DNA of 9,887 nucleotides from Methanobacterium sp. (GCA_003162115.1 PMMV01000115.1:1564-11450); one strand, 5' to 3'; shown: positions 1 to 7,297, counted from the stretch's first letter. Program-made: numbers and translations. The notes: a model not told the origin generated them from the sequence alone.

Positions 1-917
1 GGGAGATTGCTTGTAAGGAAGGTGTAGGTCCATTACCTGTTCACATAAATATTAAAGAGCTTATAAAAAGTACAGGACGTTCAGTAGAACCTCTTGGGAA
101 GGGTCCATATGGAGAAGGGTTTATAAAAGCAGTTTCAGAGGGTAAAATAAAAATAGATACCAAAGAAAATGATGAAATCAACTCTAAAATTGATACCTCC
201 ACTGAATCTGATAAACATAACAAAAAACCCAAAGTAGCCTTGTTCACAGGTTGTATGGTGGATTACAGACTGCCCGAAATAGGAATTGCACTTCTGAAGG
301 TTATGGAATACAACGATGTGGATGTTGTTGTACCAACAGATCAAGTGTGCTGTGGCTCCCCACTGCTAAGAACTGGACAGACAGACGCATTTCCAGATGT
401 TGTTAAGAGAAATGAGGAAGTATTCAAGGATTATGATACGATTGTAACAGTTTGCGCTGGTTGCGGATCAACTCTCAAAAACGACTATCCAAAATACGGT
501 GTTAATTTGAACGTTGTGGACATCAGTGAGTTCCTGGTTGAAAGATTGAATACTGAAGATATGAAGCCATTGAACATGAGAGTAACATATCATGACCCTT
601 GCCACCTTATTAGAGGCCAGGGTATAAGTGAAGAACCCAGGGAAATACTTAAAAAAATAAAGGGACTTGAATTTGTAGAGATGGAAGTACCAGACCAGTG
701 CTGTGGTGCAGGTGGAGGGGTACGTGCAGGAAAACCTGAAATTGCAGCAGGACTAGGTAAAAAAAAGGTTGACATGGTTAAAGATCTGGGTGTTGATGCC
801 GTTGTAACTATATGCCCATTCTGCGAATATAACATCAAAGACAGCCTAGAAAAAGAGGGAATTAAAAATGTGAAGGTCTTAAATATCTTGAAACTCCTTG
901 AAATGGCCTATTCTTAG
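1..917 (+). CDS. tfrB: Thiol:fumarate reductase subunit B (TfrB)-like iron-sulfur protein, 5' end outside the window
   Basis: The frame is open from base 3, so the gene enters from the left and lacks its N-terminus. The visible part carries two cysteine-rich CCG modules. The first is C(252)-X31-CC(348)-X33-CxxC(453-464), and the second is C(600)-X32-CC(699)-X36-CxxC(813-824). This double module is typical of HdrB/HdrD, GlpC and TfrB proteins, where it holds a noncanonical [4Fe-4S] cluster acting on disulfide or thiol substrates. A linker rich in Lys, Asp and Ser separates the modules from an upstream segment with one Cys (about base 12), which probably ends a ferredoxin-like domain. TfrB works with flavoprotein TfrA to reduce fumarate with coenzymes M and B in the cytoplasm of Methanobacteriales. 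An HdrD-like or GlpC-like subunit is the alternative. The missing N-terminus, which should hold ferredoxin-type clusters, would decide. Confidence 0.78.
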   Translation, partial: EIACKEGVGPLPVHINIKELIKSTGRSVEPLGKGPYGEGFIKAVSEGKIKIDTKENDEINSKIDTSTESDKHNKKPKVALFTGCMVDYRLPEIGIALLKVMEYNDVDVVVPTDQVCCGSPLLRTGQTDAFPDVVKRNEEVFKDYDTIVTVCAGCGSTLKNDYPKYGVNLNVVDISEFLVERLNTEDMKPLNMRVTYHDPCHLIRGQGISEEPREILKKIKGLEFVEMEVPDQCCGAGGGVRAGKPEIAAGLGKKKVDMVKDLGVDAVVTICPFCEYNIKDSLEKEGIKNVKVLNILKLLEMAYS

Positions 918-977
918 TTAATATAGTTGCTATGTTTGTAAGAAAATATTTTATTAAAAAAATTACGAGTGTAAAAT

Positions 978-1685
978 ATGATCTATGTGGTATTTGTAGA
1001 ACCTGAGTCTCCTGGAAATATAGGTTTCCTTGCAAGAACCATGAAAAACTTCGGACTCACAAACCTGGTCCTAATAAATCCGTGTAAAATGGAAAATGAA
1101 AGTTATTACAAGGCAATGCATGCAAGAGATGTGGTAAGTAACTCTGAGACCTATTATTCTTTAGAAGAATTTTTAAAGTCAAAAGAGATTGATTCAGCCA
1201 TTGGAACAACGGGAAATGCTGGTGGAAGTTATAATGTCGCAAGAATTGCAGTAAGCCCCGAACAACTTGCAGATACAATTAATTATAATGGTAATATAGC
1301 CTTAATATTCGGTAGAGAAGGAAATGGTCTTTCAAATGAGGAAATATCCCTTTGTGATGTAATAGTAAGTATCCCCACCCATGATTATTATCCCATATTG
1401 AATATCACACATGCAGCTGCCATAATCTTCTACGAAATGTTTAAAAGAGAAAAATCATACCCTGTAGACAGAATTGAATCAGCCTCAGCTGCTGAAAAAG
1501 AAAGTTTGATCAATTGTGTTGACGAAATAATTCTTAAACTCGGCTACCCTCAGCATAAGAATAGAAATGCGTCTCTAGTTTTTAGAAGGATAATTGGAAG
1601 GGCATTTATATCTGAAAGAGAAGCACATACTCTGAAAGGTACTTTTAGAAGGATTAAAGTTCGAATAAAGGAAATAAATATTTAA
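978..1685 (+). CDS. trmJ: TrmJ-like SPOUT (TrmH/SpoU) RNA 2'-O-methyltransferase
   Basis: The 235-residue product has the three SpoU/TrmH motifs in order. Motif 1 is GNIGFLAR at residues 13-20, with the conserved Asn and Arg. Motif 2 is FGREGNGLSNEE at 111-122. Motif 3 is YPILNITHAAAI at 138-149. These form the trefoil-knot S-adenosylmethionine site. The N-terminal opening (VFVEPESPGNIG) is the TrmJ type, and archaeal TrmJ methylates the 2'-O of nucleotide 32 in the tRNA anticodon loop. A C-terminal extension after about residue 160 is typical of TrmJ and is thought to aid dimerisation and tRNA binding. The ATG at 978 starts directly on the family N-terminus. The ribosome binding site is weak. 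The gene lies 60 bases after tfrB and 12 bases before the next gene, so it probably leads a cotranscribed group. An rRNA target cannot be excluded. Confidence 0.85.
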   Translation: MIYVVFVEPESPGNIGFLARTMKNFGLTNLVLINPCKMENESYYKAMHARDVVSNSETYYSLEEFLKSKEIDSAIGTTGNAGGSYNVARIAVSPEQLADTINYNGNIALIFGREGNGLSNEEISLCDVIVSIPTHDYYPILNITHAAAIIFYEMFKREKSYPVDRIESASAAEKESLINCVDEIILKLGYPQHKNRNASLVFRRIIGRAFISEREAHTLKGTFRRIKVRIKEINI

Positions 1686-1697
1686 GGGTGAAGTGTA

Positions 1698-2843
1698 ATG
1701 TTCCTCGGAATAACTCCATTTGATATAATTGGGATAATTGTAGTTATAATACTCATTATAATGCTTCCAATTTTGCTTAGGATGAGGATTAACTCTTCGA
1801 TAACAAGGTACACATTTGAAATTGAAAATATGGTTAAAGAGTCTAAAAAAAGGTTGATAAAAATTTCTGTTGAAAAAGGAAATCCAGTAAATGATCCCAC
1901 TCATGCAGTTGACAATTTCATGGAATTTTTCATTGTTCCACCAGTTTCATTGGATCCTAATGGTATCATGGACAAGTTTGAAACCATTCTGGATCTGGGT
2001 GAAGAAAGATTCAAACAAATGACCAAAACCATAGCACCCCAAGCAGATGATGAATGGAAGTCGAATATCACTATGACTTTAAAGGCAACCTTGGGTATTA
2101 ATGGTGTTGCAAAAATGGTGAGACATAACTTGGAACTTTCGAAGAAAACAGGAAATCTACAGATACTACTCATGCTTCAGATGGGCCTGCCCATGATCAT
2201 GAGATTAGTGAAAGCTGAATATGAAGGTGTAAAAGCATTTTCAGAAGGAAATCCAGTTGGTGATGGTTTAGGGCCGTTAGTTTCAGGCATACTCATGAAA
2301 GATTTATCTGAAGATGAACTGGAATACATCGAAGATATAGTAATTGGTGAAAAAAATGTCGAAGGACGCGAAGTAGTTGTAGTACGTGCAAAGGGTCCCG
2401 GTGCAAGAGTTGGAAAAATTGGAAAAACTGTTACTAATATCATGGAAAAAAGAGGGATTAAACGTTTAATAACAGTAGATGCAGCACAGAAACTCGAAGG
2501 AGAAGAAAGTGGAGCAGTTGCTGAGGGTATTGGTGTTGTTATTGGCGGATTTGGAGTTGATAAGTGGATCATTGAGGAAAAAATGGTGAAAAACGAGCTT
2601 CAAGTTGATGCAATAATTGTTAAAATGGGACCTGAAGAATCAATGTGTCAAATGACTAAAAAAATACTTAAATCATCTGAAAAGGTGATTGAAGTCCTTG
2701 AGAATTCAATATTACTCTCTGAACCTGGAACTAAAATAATGGTACTTGGAGTTGGGAACAGCTGTGGAATACCCAATACAGTCAAAGATATATCAAAGAT
2801 AAACATAAAAGAAGATATCAAAAAAGGAAAACGAGGGCAGTAA
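1698..2843 (+). CDS. DUF1512-like archaeal membrane-anchored protein of unknown function
   Basis: The 381-residue product has one strongly hydrophobic segment at about residues 9-28 (Ile/Val/Leu-rich), followed at once by basic residues, which suggests an N-terminal membrane anchor with a large cytoplasmic domain. The soluble part includes a helical stretch with Met-rich hydrophobic patches (about 150-175), a glycine-rich GPGARVGKIGK motif near 234-244, a second glycine-rich VIGGFGVDKW near 280-290, and a closing VLGVGNSCGIPN motif near 349-360. I assign it to DUF1512 from overall resemblance and these motifs. No biochemical role is known to me. A ribosome binding site (GGTGA, 1687-1691) lies 6 bases before the ATG. 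The stop codon abuts the dcd start, so the two genes are probably translated together. GxGNSCG could be a nucleotide or phosphate loop, but this is inference. Confidence 0.75.
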   Translation: MFLGITPFDIIGIIVVIILIIMLPILLRMRINSSITRYTFEIENMVKESKKRLIKISVEKGNPVNDPTHAVDNFMEFFIVPPVSLDPNGIMDKFETILDLGEERFKQMTKTIAPQADDEWKSNITMTLKATLGINGVAKMVRHNLELSKKTGNLQILLMLQMGLPMIMRLVKAEYEGVKAFSEGNPVGDGLGPLVSGILMKDLSEDELEYIEDIVIGEKNVEGREVVVVRAKGPGARVGKIGKTVTNIMEKRGIKRLITVDAAQKLEGEESGAVAEGIGVVIGGFGVDKWIIEEKMVKNELQVDAIIVKMGPEESMCQMTKKILKSSEKVIEVLENSILLSEPGTKIMVLGVGNSCGIPNTVKDISKINIKEDIKKGKRGQ

Positions 2844-3452
2844 ATGGCCATTTTAAGTGATAAGGATATAAAAGAACATATAGAATTGGGTAAAATTGTT
2901 ATTGAACCTTTAAGTGAACCTGAAAGACAGATACAACCATCATCAGTTGATTTAAGGATCGGAAATGAATTCAAAAGCTTCAGACTAATAAGAAAGCCTT
3001 TTATCGATCCAATGGATAAATCAGATATTGAGGGGTATATGGAATCATTTTACATCGATGAGGGAGAACCATTTATAATTCATCCCGGTGAATTTGCACT
3101 GGCAACAACCTATGAAACAGTTGAACTTCCCGACAATCTTGTTGCAAGAGTTGAAGGTCGTTCATCCATGGGAAGGCTCGGAATTACAATGCATGTAACA
3201 GCGGGATACATAGATCCTGGATTCTGCGGTAAGATAACCCTCGAAATTTCAAATATTGGTAAAATGCCTGTTGCACTGTATACAGGTCAAAGGGTTTGTC
3301 AAATTGTATTTGAAACGATGACATCACCTGCAGAACGCCCCTATGGACACCCCGATCGTGATAGTAAATATATGAACCAGAAGAGACCGGTTACTAGTAA
3401 AATTAAGCACGATTATGAACTGATCAGGGGATCCATCCTGACTAAGGATTGA
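2844..3452 (+). CDS. dcd: dCTP deaminase, probably dUMP-forming (bifunctional DCD-DUT type)
   Basis: The 202-residue product belongs to the dCTP deaminase/dUTPase superfamily. QPSSVDLRIG at residues 31-40 is the N-terminal family motif. HPGEFALATT (80-89), GRSSMGRLG (105-113), TAGYIDPGFCGKITLEISN (119-137, with Glu134 at the catalytic position) and TGQRVCQIVF (147-156) follow in family order. The TAG-x-ID-x-GF form resembles the bifunctional enzymes of Methanocaldococcus and Mycobacterium tuberculosis. E. coli dCTP deaminase has TAHRIDPGW and releases dUTP. The product is therefore probably dUMP and pyrophosphate, feeding thymidylate synthesis without a separate dUTPase. The ATG directly follows the DUF1512 stop codon, and a purine-rich GAGGGCAG in the end of that gene can act as ribosome binding site. 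Family call secure; bifunctionality inferred. Confidence 0.93.
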   Translation: MAILSDKDIKEHIELGKIVIEPLSEPERQIQPSSVDLRIGNEFKSFRLIRKPFIDPMDKSDIEGYMESFYIDEGEPFIIHPGEFALATTYETVELPDNLVARVEGRSSMGRLGITMHVTAGYIDPGFCGKITLEISNIGKMPVALYTGQRVCQIVFETMTSPAERPYGHPDRDSKYMNQKRPVTSKIKHDYELIRGSILTKD

Positions 3453-3461
3453 ATTAGAAAT

Positions 3462-3474
3462 TTTATTTAAATTA
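3462..3474 (+). promoter_or_regulatory. Possible TATA element for glyS
   Basis: An AT-only TTTATTTAAATTA lies in the 53-base gap after dcd. Its centre is about 37 bases before the chosen glyS ATG, so initiation about 25 bases downstream would give a short leader that still contains the ribosome binding site. A second candidate (TTTTTATATT, 3481-3490) would be too close to keep that site. This is a position-based guess in AT-rich DNA. Confidence 0.3.
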
Positions 3475-3494
3475 ACAAGATTTTTATATTTTGA

Positions 3495-3498
3495 GAGG
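3495..3498 (+). promoter_or_regulatory. Ribosome binding site that decides the glyS start
   Basis: GAGG sits 7 bases before the ATG at 3506. It lies inside the five-codon extension that an upstream in-frame TTG (3491) would add, so it argues for the ATG. Confidence 0.65.
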
Positions 3499-3505
3499 AT
3501 TTTAC

Positions 3506-5227
3506 ATGACAGACAACAAGATAATGAACATAGCCAAGAAAAGAGGATTTCTATGGTCTTCATTTGAAATATATTCAGGATCAGCAGGATTCTTTGATTA
3601 CGGTCCATTAGGTGCAATTCTAAAGAATAACATCATCGAAAAGTGGAGAGACTGCTTCATAACTAGGGAAGGTTTTTATGAAATAGAATCTCCAACCATA
3701 ATGCCGGAGGAAGCTCTTAAAGCATCTGGACATGTAGACCATTTCACAGACCCCATGACTGAGTGTAAAGATTGTATGGAAGTTTACAGGGCAGATCACA
3801 TCATTGAAGGCGCTATAGACAAAGAGGTAGAAGGTCTTGAAGATCAGAGGCTAACTGAAATTTTATCAGAAAACCAGATCAGATGCCCTAAATGCGGCGG
3901 TCATTTAACACATGTATGGAGCTACAACCTCATGTTCCAAACCCTTATTGGCACAAAGGGGAAGAAAACTGGGTACATGCGTCCAGAAACTGCTCAAGGT
4001 ATATTTATCCCATTTAAAAGACTTTTAAGGTTTTTCAGGGGAAAACTTCCCTTCGGTGTGGTTCAGATTGGTAAAGCTTATCGTAATGAGATTTCACCCC
4101 GACAAGGAGTCATTAGACTTCGAGAGTTCACACAAGCTGAAGCAGAGATATTTGTGGCCCCATCAATGAAGAACCATCCCAAATTCGCTAATTTTGCTGA
4201 TGATACTTTAAGACTCTTTTCAGCCGAAAATCAGTTGAATAAAAGTGGATCGAAAAAAACAAACGCAGGGAAGGCTGTTAAAGATGGTACAATTTCCAGT
4301 GAGATACTAACCTACCAGTTATGCTTGGCAGCAAGGTTCCTGAATGATATTGGAATTCCTTCCGATGTTATAAGATTTAGACAACATCTTCCAACAGAGA
4401 TGGCACACTATGCAATTGACTGCTGGGACGTTGAAGTCGAAACAGATAGATTTGGGTGGATCGAAATAATAGGTATCGCCGATAGAACAGATTTTGACCT
4501 AAAATCTCATAGCATCCACAGCAAGGAAGATTTAAGTGTTTTCATAGAGTATGATGAACCGCGAAGCATTACCACCCTAGGTGTAAAACCAGATATGAAG
4601 AAGTTCGGCCCCAGTTTCAAGGGTGCTGCACCGAAAATATTGGCAGCAATAAATGATTTAGATGTTTCAGATATCCAAACAGCCTTCAATAAAGATGGTG
4701 TATTTAAATTAGAACTAGAAGGCAATTTTTACGAATTATCTCCAGATATAATTAGTTTTGAAAAACATGAAGAGATCATACGCGGAGAAAAGGTAATTCC
4801 TCATGTAATCGAACCATCTTATGGAATTGACCGTATAATATACTCTGTTCTTCTACATTCTTATATAGAAAATGAAGATAGAACTTATCTAAAGCTAGAA
4901 AAACAGATTGCCCCTATTGGTATCAGTGTTTTTCCACTTGTTAACAAGGATGATCTTGTAGAGATCGCACACAGCATAAGGGATGAATTCAGAAATCAGG
5001 GAATTATAGCTGAATATGACGGATCAGGGACTATTGGGCGTAGATATGCCCGCGCAGATGAGATAGGGGTTCCATTTGCCGTGACAGTAGACCATGAAAC
5101 CCTTGAAAATCAAACAGTAACCATAAGAAACAGAGATGATCTTAAACAGGTTAGAGTACCAATAAAAGATATTTACAGTGTTTTAATTAATCTAATAAAT
5201 GGCAGACTGGAATTTGAAAATATTTAA
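3506..5227 (+). CDS. glyS: Glycyl-tRNA synthetase, archaeal/eukaryotic dimeric type
   Basis: The 573-residue product is a class II aminoacyl-tRNA synthetase that charges tRNA-Gly with glycine using ATP in the cytoplasm. The catalytic core starts with the GSAGFFDYGPLG signature at 25-36. A zinc-type cysteine set follows at 87-90 (CKDC) and 127-130 (CPKC). Motif 2 surrounds AYRNEISPRQG (191-201) and LREFTQAEAEIF (205-216). Motif 3 is EPSYGIDR at 436-443. The C-terminal anticodon-binding domain runs from about 470, with GTIGRRYARADEIGVPF (508-524). The length suits archaeal alpha2 GlyRS. An in-frame TTG at 3491 would add five residues, but a GAGG ribosome binding site within that extension favours the ATG. 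It follows dcd by 53 bases and may have its own promoter. Confidence 0.97.
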   Translation: MTDNKIMNIAKKRGFLWSSFEIYSGSAGFFDYGPLGAILKNNIIEKWRDCFITREGFYEIESPTIMPEEALKASGHVDHFTDPMTECKDCMEVYRADHIIEGAIDKEVEGLEDQRLTEILSENQIRCPKCGGHLTHVWSYNLMFQTLIGTKGKKTGYMRPETAQGIFIPFKRLLRFFRGKLPFGVVQIGKAYRNEISPRQGVIRLREFTQAEAEIFVAPSMKNHPKFANFADDTLRLFSAENQLNKSGSKKTNAGKAVKDGTISSEILTYQLCLAARFLNDIGIPSDVIRFRQHLPTEMAHYAIDCWDVEVETDRFGWIEIIGIADRTDFDLKSHSIHSKEDLSVFIEYDEPRSITTLGVKPDMKKFGPSFKGAAPKILAAINDLDVSDIQTAFNKDGVFKLELEGNFYELSPDIISFEKHEEIIRGEKVIPHVIEPSYGIDRIIYSVLLHSYIENEDRTYLKLEKQIAPIGISVFPLVNKDDLVEIAHSIRDEFRNQGIIAEYDGSGTIGRRYARADEIGVPFAVTVDHETLENQTVTIRNRDDLKQVRVPIKDIYSVLINLINGRLEFENI

Positions 5228-5228
5228 A

Positions 5229-5249
5229 TTATTTTTTTTATTTTGTTTT
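5229..5249 (+). terminator. T-rich terminator after glyS
   Basis: Just after the glyS stop there is a run of eight T (5232-5239) and then ATTTTGTTTT. Archaeal intrinsic termination needs mainly T-runs on the coding strand, and glyS faces a minus-strand gene here, so a stop signal is expected. I see no convincing hairpin. Confidence 0.55.
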
Positions 5250-5275
5250 CATAGAATTCTAAAAGTTTTAATAAT

Positions 5276-5285
5276 AAAGAAAAAA
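5276..5285 (-). terminator. T-rich terminator after the small minus-strand gene
   Basis: Read on the minus strand, TTTTTTCTTT lies 6 bases beyond the stop codon of the 53-residue gene. It forms the other half of a convergent pair of terminators with the T-run after glyS. Short and of low specificity in AT-rich DNA. Confidence 0.4.
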
Positions 5286-5290
5286 TATGT

Positions 5291-5452
5291 TTATTTATCA
5301 GATTCCCCAACTAAGGCCTCTAATTCTTCTTTTGGAATCAATTTTGCTATTTTAATTTTGGTTGGACAGCGTCCCAGTTCTATATTATTTTTTTTAGCTA
5401 TTTCCTTCAGATCCTTAAGAGATGCCTTCTTAGCCATTTCCTCTACTTCCAT
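5291..5452 (-). CDS. Small 53-residue protein with a SAP/Rho-N-like helical sequence, function unknown
   Basis: The ATG at 5452 is preceded by a strong GGAAGGTGA ribosome binding site with a 4-base spacer, and the frame ends with TAA at 5291-5293. The product is charged and Lys/Glu-rich. Its first part (EVEEMAKKASLKDLKEIAKK) looks like an amphipathic helix. It continues as NNIELGRCPTKIKIAKLIPKEELEAL, which reads as helix, short turn, helix. The pattern SLKDLKEIAKKNNIEL resembles the start of SAP, HeH or Rho N-terminal domains, small helical folds that often bind DNA or RNA, but the second half is a weaker match. No membrane segment or signal peptide is visible. It has its own leader and stands alone between convergent glyS and a divergent hydrolase gene. 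Nucleic-acid binding is inference; that it is a real gene is better supported. Confidence 0.68.
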   Translation of the reverse strand: MEVEEMAKKASLKDLKEIAKKNNIELGRCPTKIKIAKLIPKEELEALVGESDK

Positions 5453-5456
5453 TATT

Positions 5457-5465
5457 TCACCTTCC
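5457..5465 (-). promoter_or_regulatory. Strong ribosome binding site of the small minus-strand gene
   Basis: On the minus strand GGAAGGTGA precedes ATG by four bases. AGGTGA is an excellent match to the archaeal 16S rRNA 3' end. It is the main reason to accept the short reading frame as a gene. Confidence 0.7.
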
Positions 5466-5480
5466 ATTCCATTTTAGTTA

Positions 5481-5490
5481 TAATATAAAG
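5481..5490 (-). promoter_or_regulatory. Possible TATA element for the small minus-strand gene
   Basis: Read on the minus strand, CTTTATATTA lies about 33 bases before the ATG. Initiation about 25 bases further would leave a very short leader that barely covers the ribosome binding site. A second AT-rich candidate (TAAATAATAAATATTTT on the minus strand, about 5512-5528) would give a leader of roughly 40 bases. Which one is used cannot be decided by eye. Confidence 0.3.
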
Positions 5491-5585
5491 ATCATGTAGA
5501 ACTATGGCTTCAAAATATTTATTATTTACCATGAATGGACATAATATAGTATAGAAGATGGTTGATTGGAATTTTTATTAATAAA

Positions 5586-5597
5586 TTAAATATAATT
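5586..5597 (+). promoter_or_regulatory. Likely TATA element of the TatD-like hydrolase gene
   Basis: TTAAATATAATT sits about 50 bases before the ATG at 5641. Initiation about 25 bases downstream would give a leader of roughly 20-25 bases containing the strong AGGTGAT ribosome binding site (5629-5635). Spacing and sequence both fit an archaeal promoter. The rest of the 5453-5640 gap is AT-rich, with only a weak imperfect repeat. Confidence 0.5.
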
Positions 5598-5640
5598 GAA
5601 GATGTTTAGTCCTATGAATAGTCATAAAAGGTGATAATAT

Positions 5641-6396
5641 ATGATAGATGCTCATGTACATGCGGATACAAGACCATACGAAGATTTTGAAAAAATGGCA
5701 GTTGCTGGTGTTGATAAAGCAGTTAGTTGTGCACACGATCCTATGAAAATGAGTACATCAGACGTTGTTTTAGACCATATACACAGAATTATGGAAAATG
5801 ACACTAAACGAGCAGCGAATAATGGATTAAATTTGTATTCAGCCATAGGAGTACACCCTAGAAGTATATCCCCTGATTACAAAATTGTTCTAGATAAACT
5901 GCCAGAAATGCTGAAATATAAAAACGTAGTTGCAATTGGAGAAATAGGACTTGAAACTGGATCAAAATTGGAGATAGAAGTATTCAAAAAACAGTTACAC
6001 CTTGCACAGGACATGAATATGAAAGTGATAGTTCACACACCAAGAACTAATAAAAAGGAAATAACCGAGATAACAGCTTCTTTGATCGAAGATAATATTG
6101 AAACCAACCTTGTACAGTTAGATCATGTTGATAGATCAATAATAGCGAGGGTTTTGGATTTTGAGGGGCTTCTGGGAATCACTGTTCAACCACAAAAGAT
6201 GACACCAGATGAAGCTGTTAACATGATGGATGAATATGGTTATGATAAATTTGTTTTAGACAGTGATATGAGTTCATCACCATCTGACCCTTTATCTGTT
6301 CCAAAAACTGTTCACCGACTTAGACTTGCAGGTGTAGAATCTGTAAATATTAAAAAGGTATCTTACAATAATGCAGCGGATTTTTTCACGATATAA
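5641..6396 (+). CDS. TatD-like metal-dependent hydrolase (TIM-barrel amidohydrolase superfamily)
   Basis: The 251-residue product shows the metal-binding pattern of the TatD branch. HxH follows strand 1 (DAHVH, His5 and His7), a Glu lies in AIGEIGLE (Glu101), His132 is in VHTPR, His162 is in LDHVD, and an acidic ligand lies in VLDSDMSS, where Asp209 matches the Asp of the usual ETDSP motif. GVHPR at 70-74 is another family signature. Such enzymes bind two divalent metals and cleave phosphoester bonds, often in DNA; the substrate is unknown here. It resembles archaeal proteins listed only as predicted TIM-barrel hydrolases (COG1099, from memory) more than classical bacterial TatD DNases. Translation starts after a strong AGGTGAT site with a 6-base spacer. 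The gene is transcribed alone and ends only 17 bases from the convergent kinase gene. Confidence 0.85.
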   Translation: MIDAHVHADTRPYEDFEKMAVAGVDKAVSCAHDPMKMSTSDVVLDHIHRIMENDTKRAANNGLNLYSAIGVHPRSISPDYKIVLDKLPEMLKYKNVVAIGEIGLETGSKLEIEVFKKQLHLAQDMNMKVIVHTPRTNKKEITEITASLIEDNIETNLVQLDHVDRSIIARVLDFEGLLGITVQPQKMTPDEAVNMMDEYGYDKFVLDSDMSSSPSDPLSVPKTVHRLRLAGVESVNIKKVSYNNAADFFTI

Positions 6397-6413
6397 TCAA
6401 AATGGTCCATATT

Positions 6414-7292
6414 TTATTTGTGTTTGTATTCTGAACCATTAAATGCCCCTAATTTAGTAACACAAGTTGATGCAGATTTATTTCCCTGTCTAAGACATTC
6501 TTTAAGATTTTTTTTATTATAGAATCCTGTTATAAATCCTGCTGCAAATGAATCACCTGCACCTGTCGTGTCAACTACATTTTGTTCATTTGCAGGGTAG
6601 TGAATCTGGCCGGCTTCGGTGTAAACCTTCGATCCCTCATTTCCCATGGTAACAACTACCAAAGGTACCCCAGTTTCTACAAGCTTTTCAGCACCATTAT
6701 TATAATCTTTACCTGTTAGTAATGTGACTTCTTTTTTGTTTAAAAACAGTATGTGAGTTCTTTTAATGATTTTTTCAAGGGCTTCCAAGCCATATGCTGA
6801 TAATAATGCTCCGGGGTTAAGTGAAAGTATGTTTGCATGTTTTGATGCTTCTTCAACTACTTCAATATACATTCCGGTGATATGAAGTATTTCAGAATTT
6901 TTTATATGGATTATATCCTCTTTTTCTAGTTTAAATTTGGAATTAGCACCCATAAATGTATATATCGATCTTTCACCATCAGGTTCAACAGCAATAAATG
7001 CCATCCCTGTTTTTTCATCGATGGAAACTAACCTTTCAGAATTAATCTTTTCCCTTCTAAATTCAGATAGTATATAATTACCATAATAATCGTTTCCAAT
7101 TCTTGCCATTATACCTGCATTCAAACCAAGTCTTGACACTCCGAAAACAAAGTTGGCTGCAGAACCTCCGATAGATACTCGAAGCTTTTCGATATCCACT
7201 TCGTCATCAGCAACAGAAAAACGAGATACATTCATTAAAAAATCAGTGTTACAAGTTCCAAGTCCAAGAACGTCTAATTTGGGATTTTTCAT
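6414..7292 (-). CDS. PfkB-family (ribokinase-like) sugar or nucleoside kinase
   Basis: The 292-residue product has both PfkB signatures. IGGSAANFVFGVSRLG (41-56) is the N-terminal glycine-rich substrate-binding motif. DTTGAGDSFAAGF (241-253) is the ATP-binding and anion-hole motif with catalytic Asp247. LFLNKKEVTLLTG (182-194) is the usual segment before the nucleotide site. The family phosphorylates ribose, fructose-6-phosphate, adenosine or related compounds with ATP, and the substrate cannot be fixed here. The frame is open to an ATG at 7361 that overlaps the upstream MinD gene. I chose the ATG at 7292 because GGGAG (7298-7302) lies 5 bases before it and the protein then begins at the first family strand (LDVLGLG). 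It follows the MinD gene by 46 bases on the same strand, so it may be the last operon member or have its own promoter. Confidence 0.88.
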   Translation of the reverse strand: MKNPKLDVLGLGTCNTDFLMNVSRFSVADDEVDIEKLRVSIGGSAANFVFGVSRLGLNAGIMARIGNDYYGNYILSEFRREKINSERLVSIDEKTGMAFIAVEPDGERSIYTFMGANSKFKLEKEDIIHIKNSEILHITGMYIEVVEEASKHANILSLNPGALLSAYGLEALEKIIKRTHILFLNKKEVTLLTGKDYNNGAEKLVETGVPLVVVTMGNEGSKVYTEAGQIHYPANEQNVVDTTGAGDSFAAGFITGFYNKKNLKECLRQGNKSASTCVTKLGAFNGSEYKHK

Positions 7293-7297
7293 ATTAA

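Noticed and set aside
918..977. Promoter or terminator between tfrB and trmJ
   Set aside because: AAAATATTTTATT could be either, but its spacing to the trmJ ATG is poor and AT-rich sequence is common here, so I did not list it.
1575..1904. Minus-strand frame (109 codons) across the trmJ-DUF1512 junction
   Set aside because: Asn/Tyr/Phe-rich product typical of antisense AT-rich DNA, with both sense genes well supported.
2177..2572. 131-codon minus-strand frame inside the DUF1512 gene
   Set aside because: Low-complexity Ser/Thr/Pro-rich product opposite a conserved gene, with no ribosome binding site.
3324..3617. Minus-strand frame crossing the dcd-glyS junction
   Set aside because: It overlaps the coding ends of two well-supported genes, and its product has no recognisable features.
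5199..5477. 92-codon + strand frame beginning within the end of glyS
   Set aside because: It runs antisense to the small minus-strand gene, lacks a ribosome binding site and gives a Phe/Ser/Ile-rich product. The minus-strand frame has the better signals.
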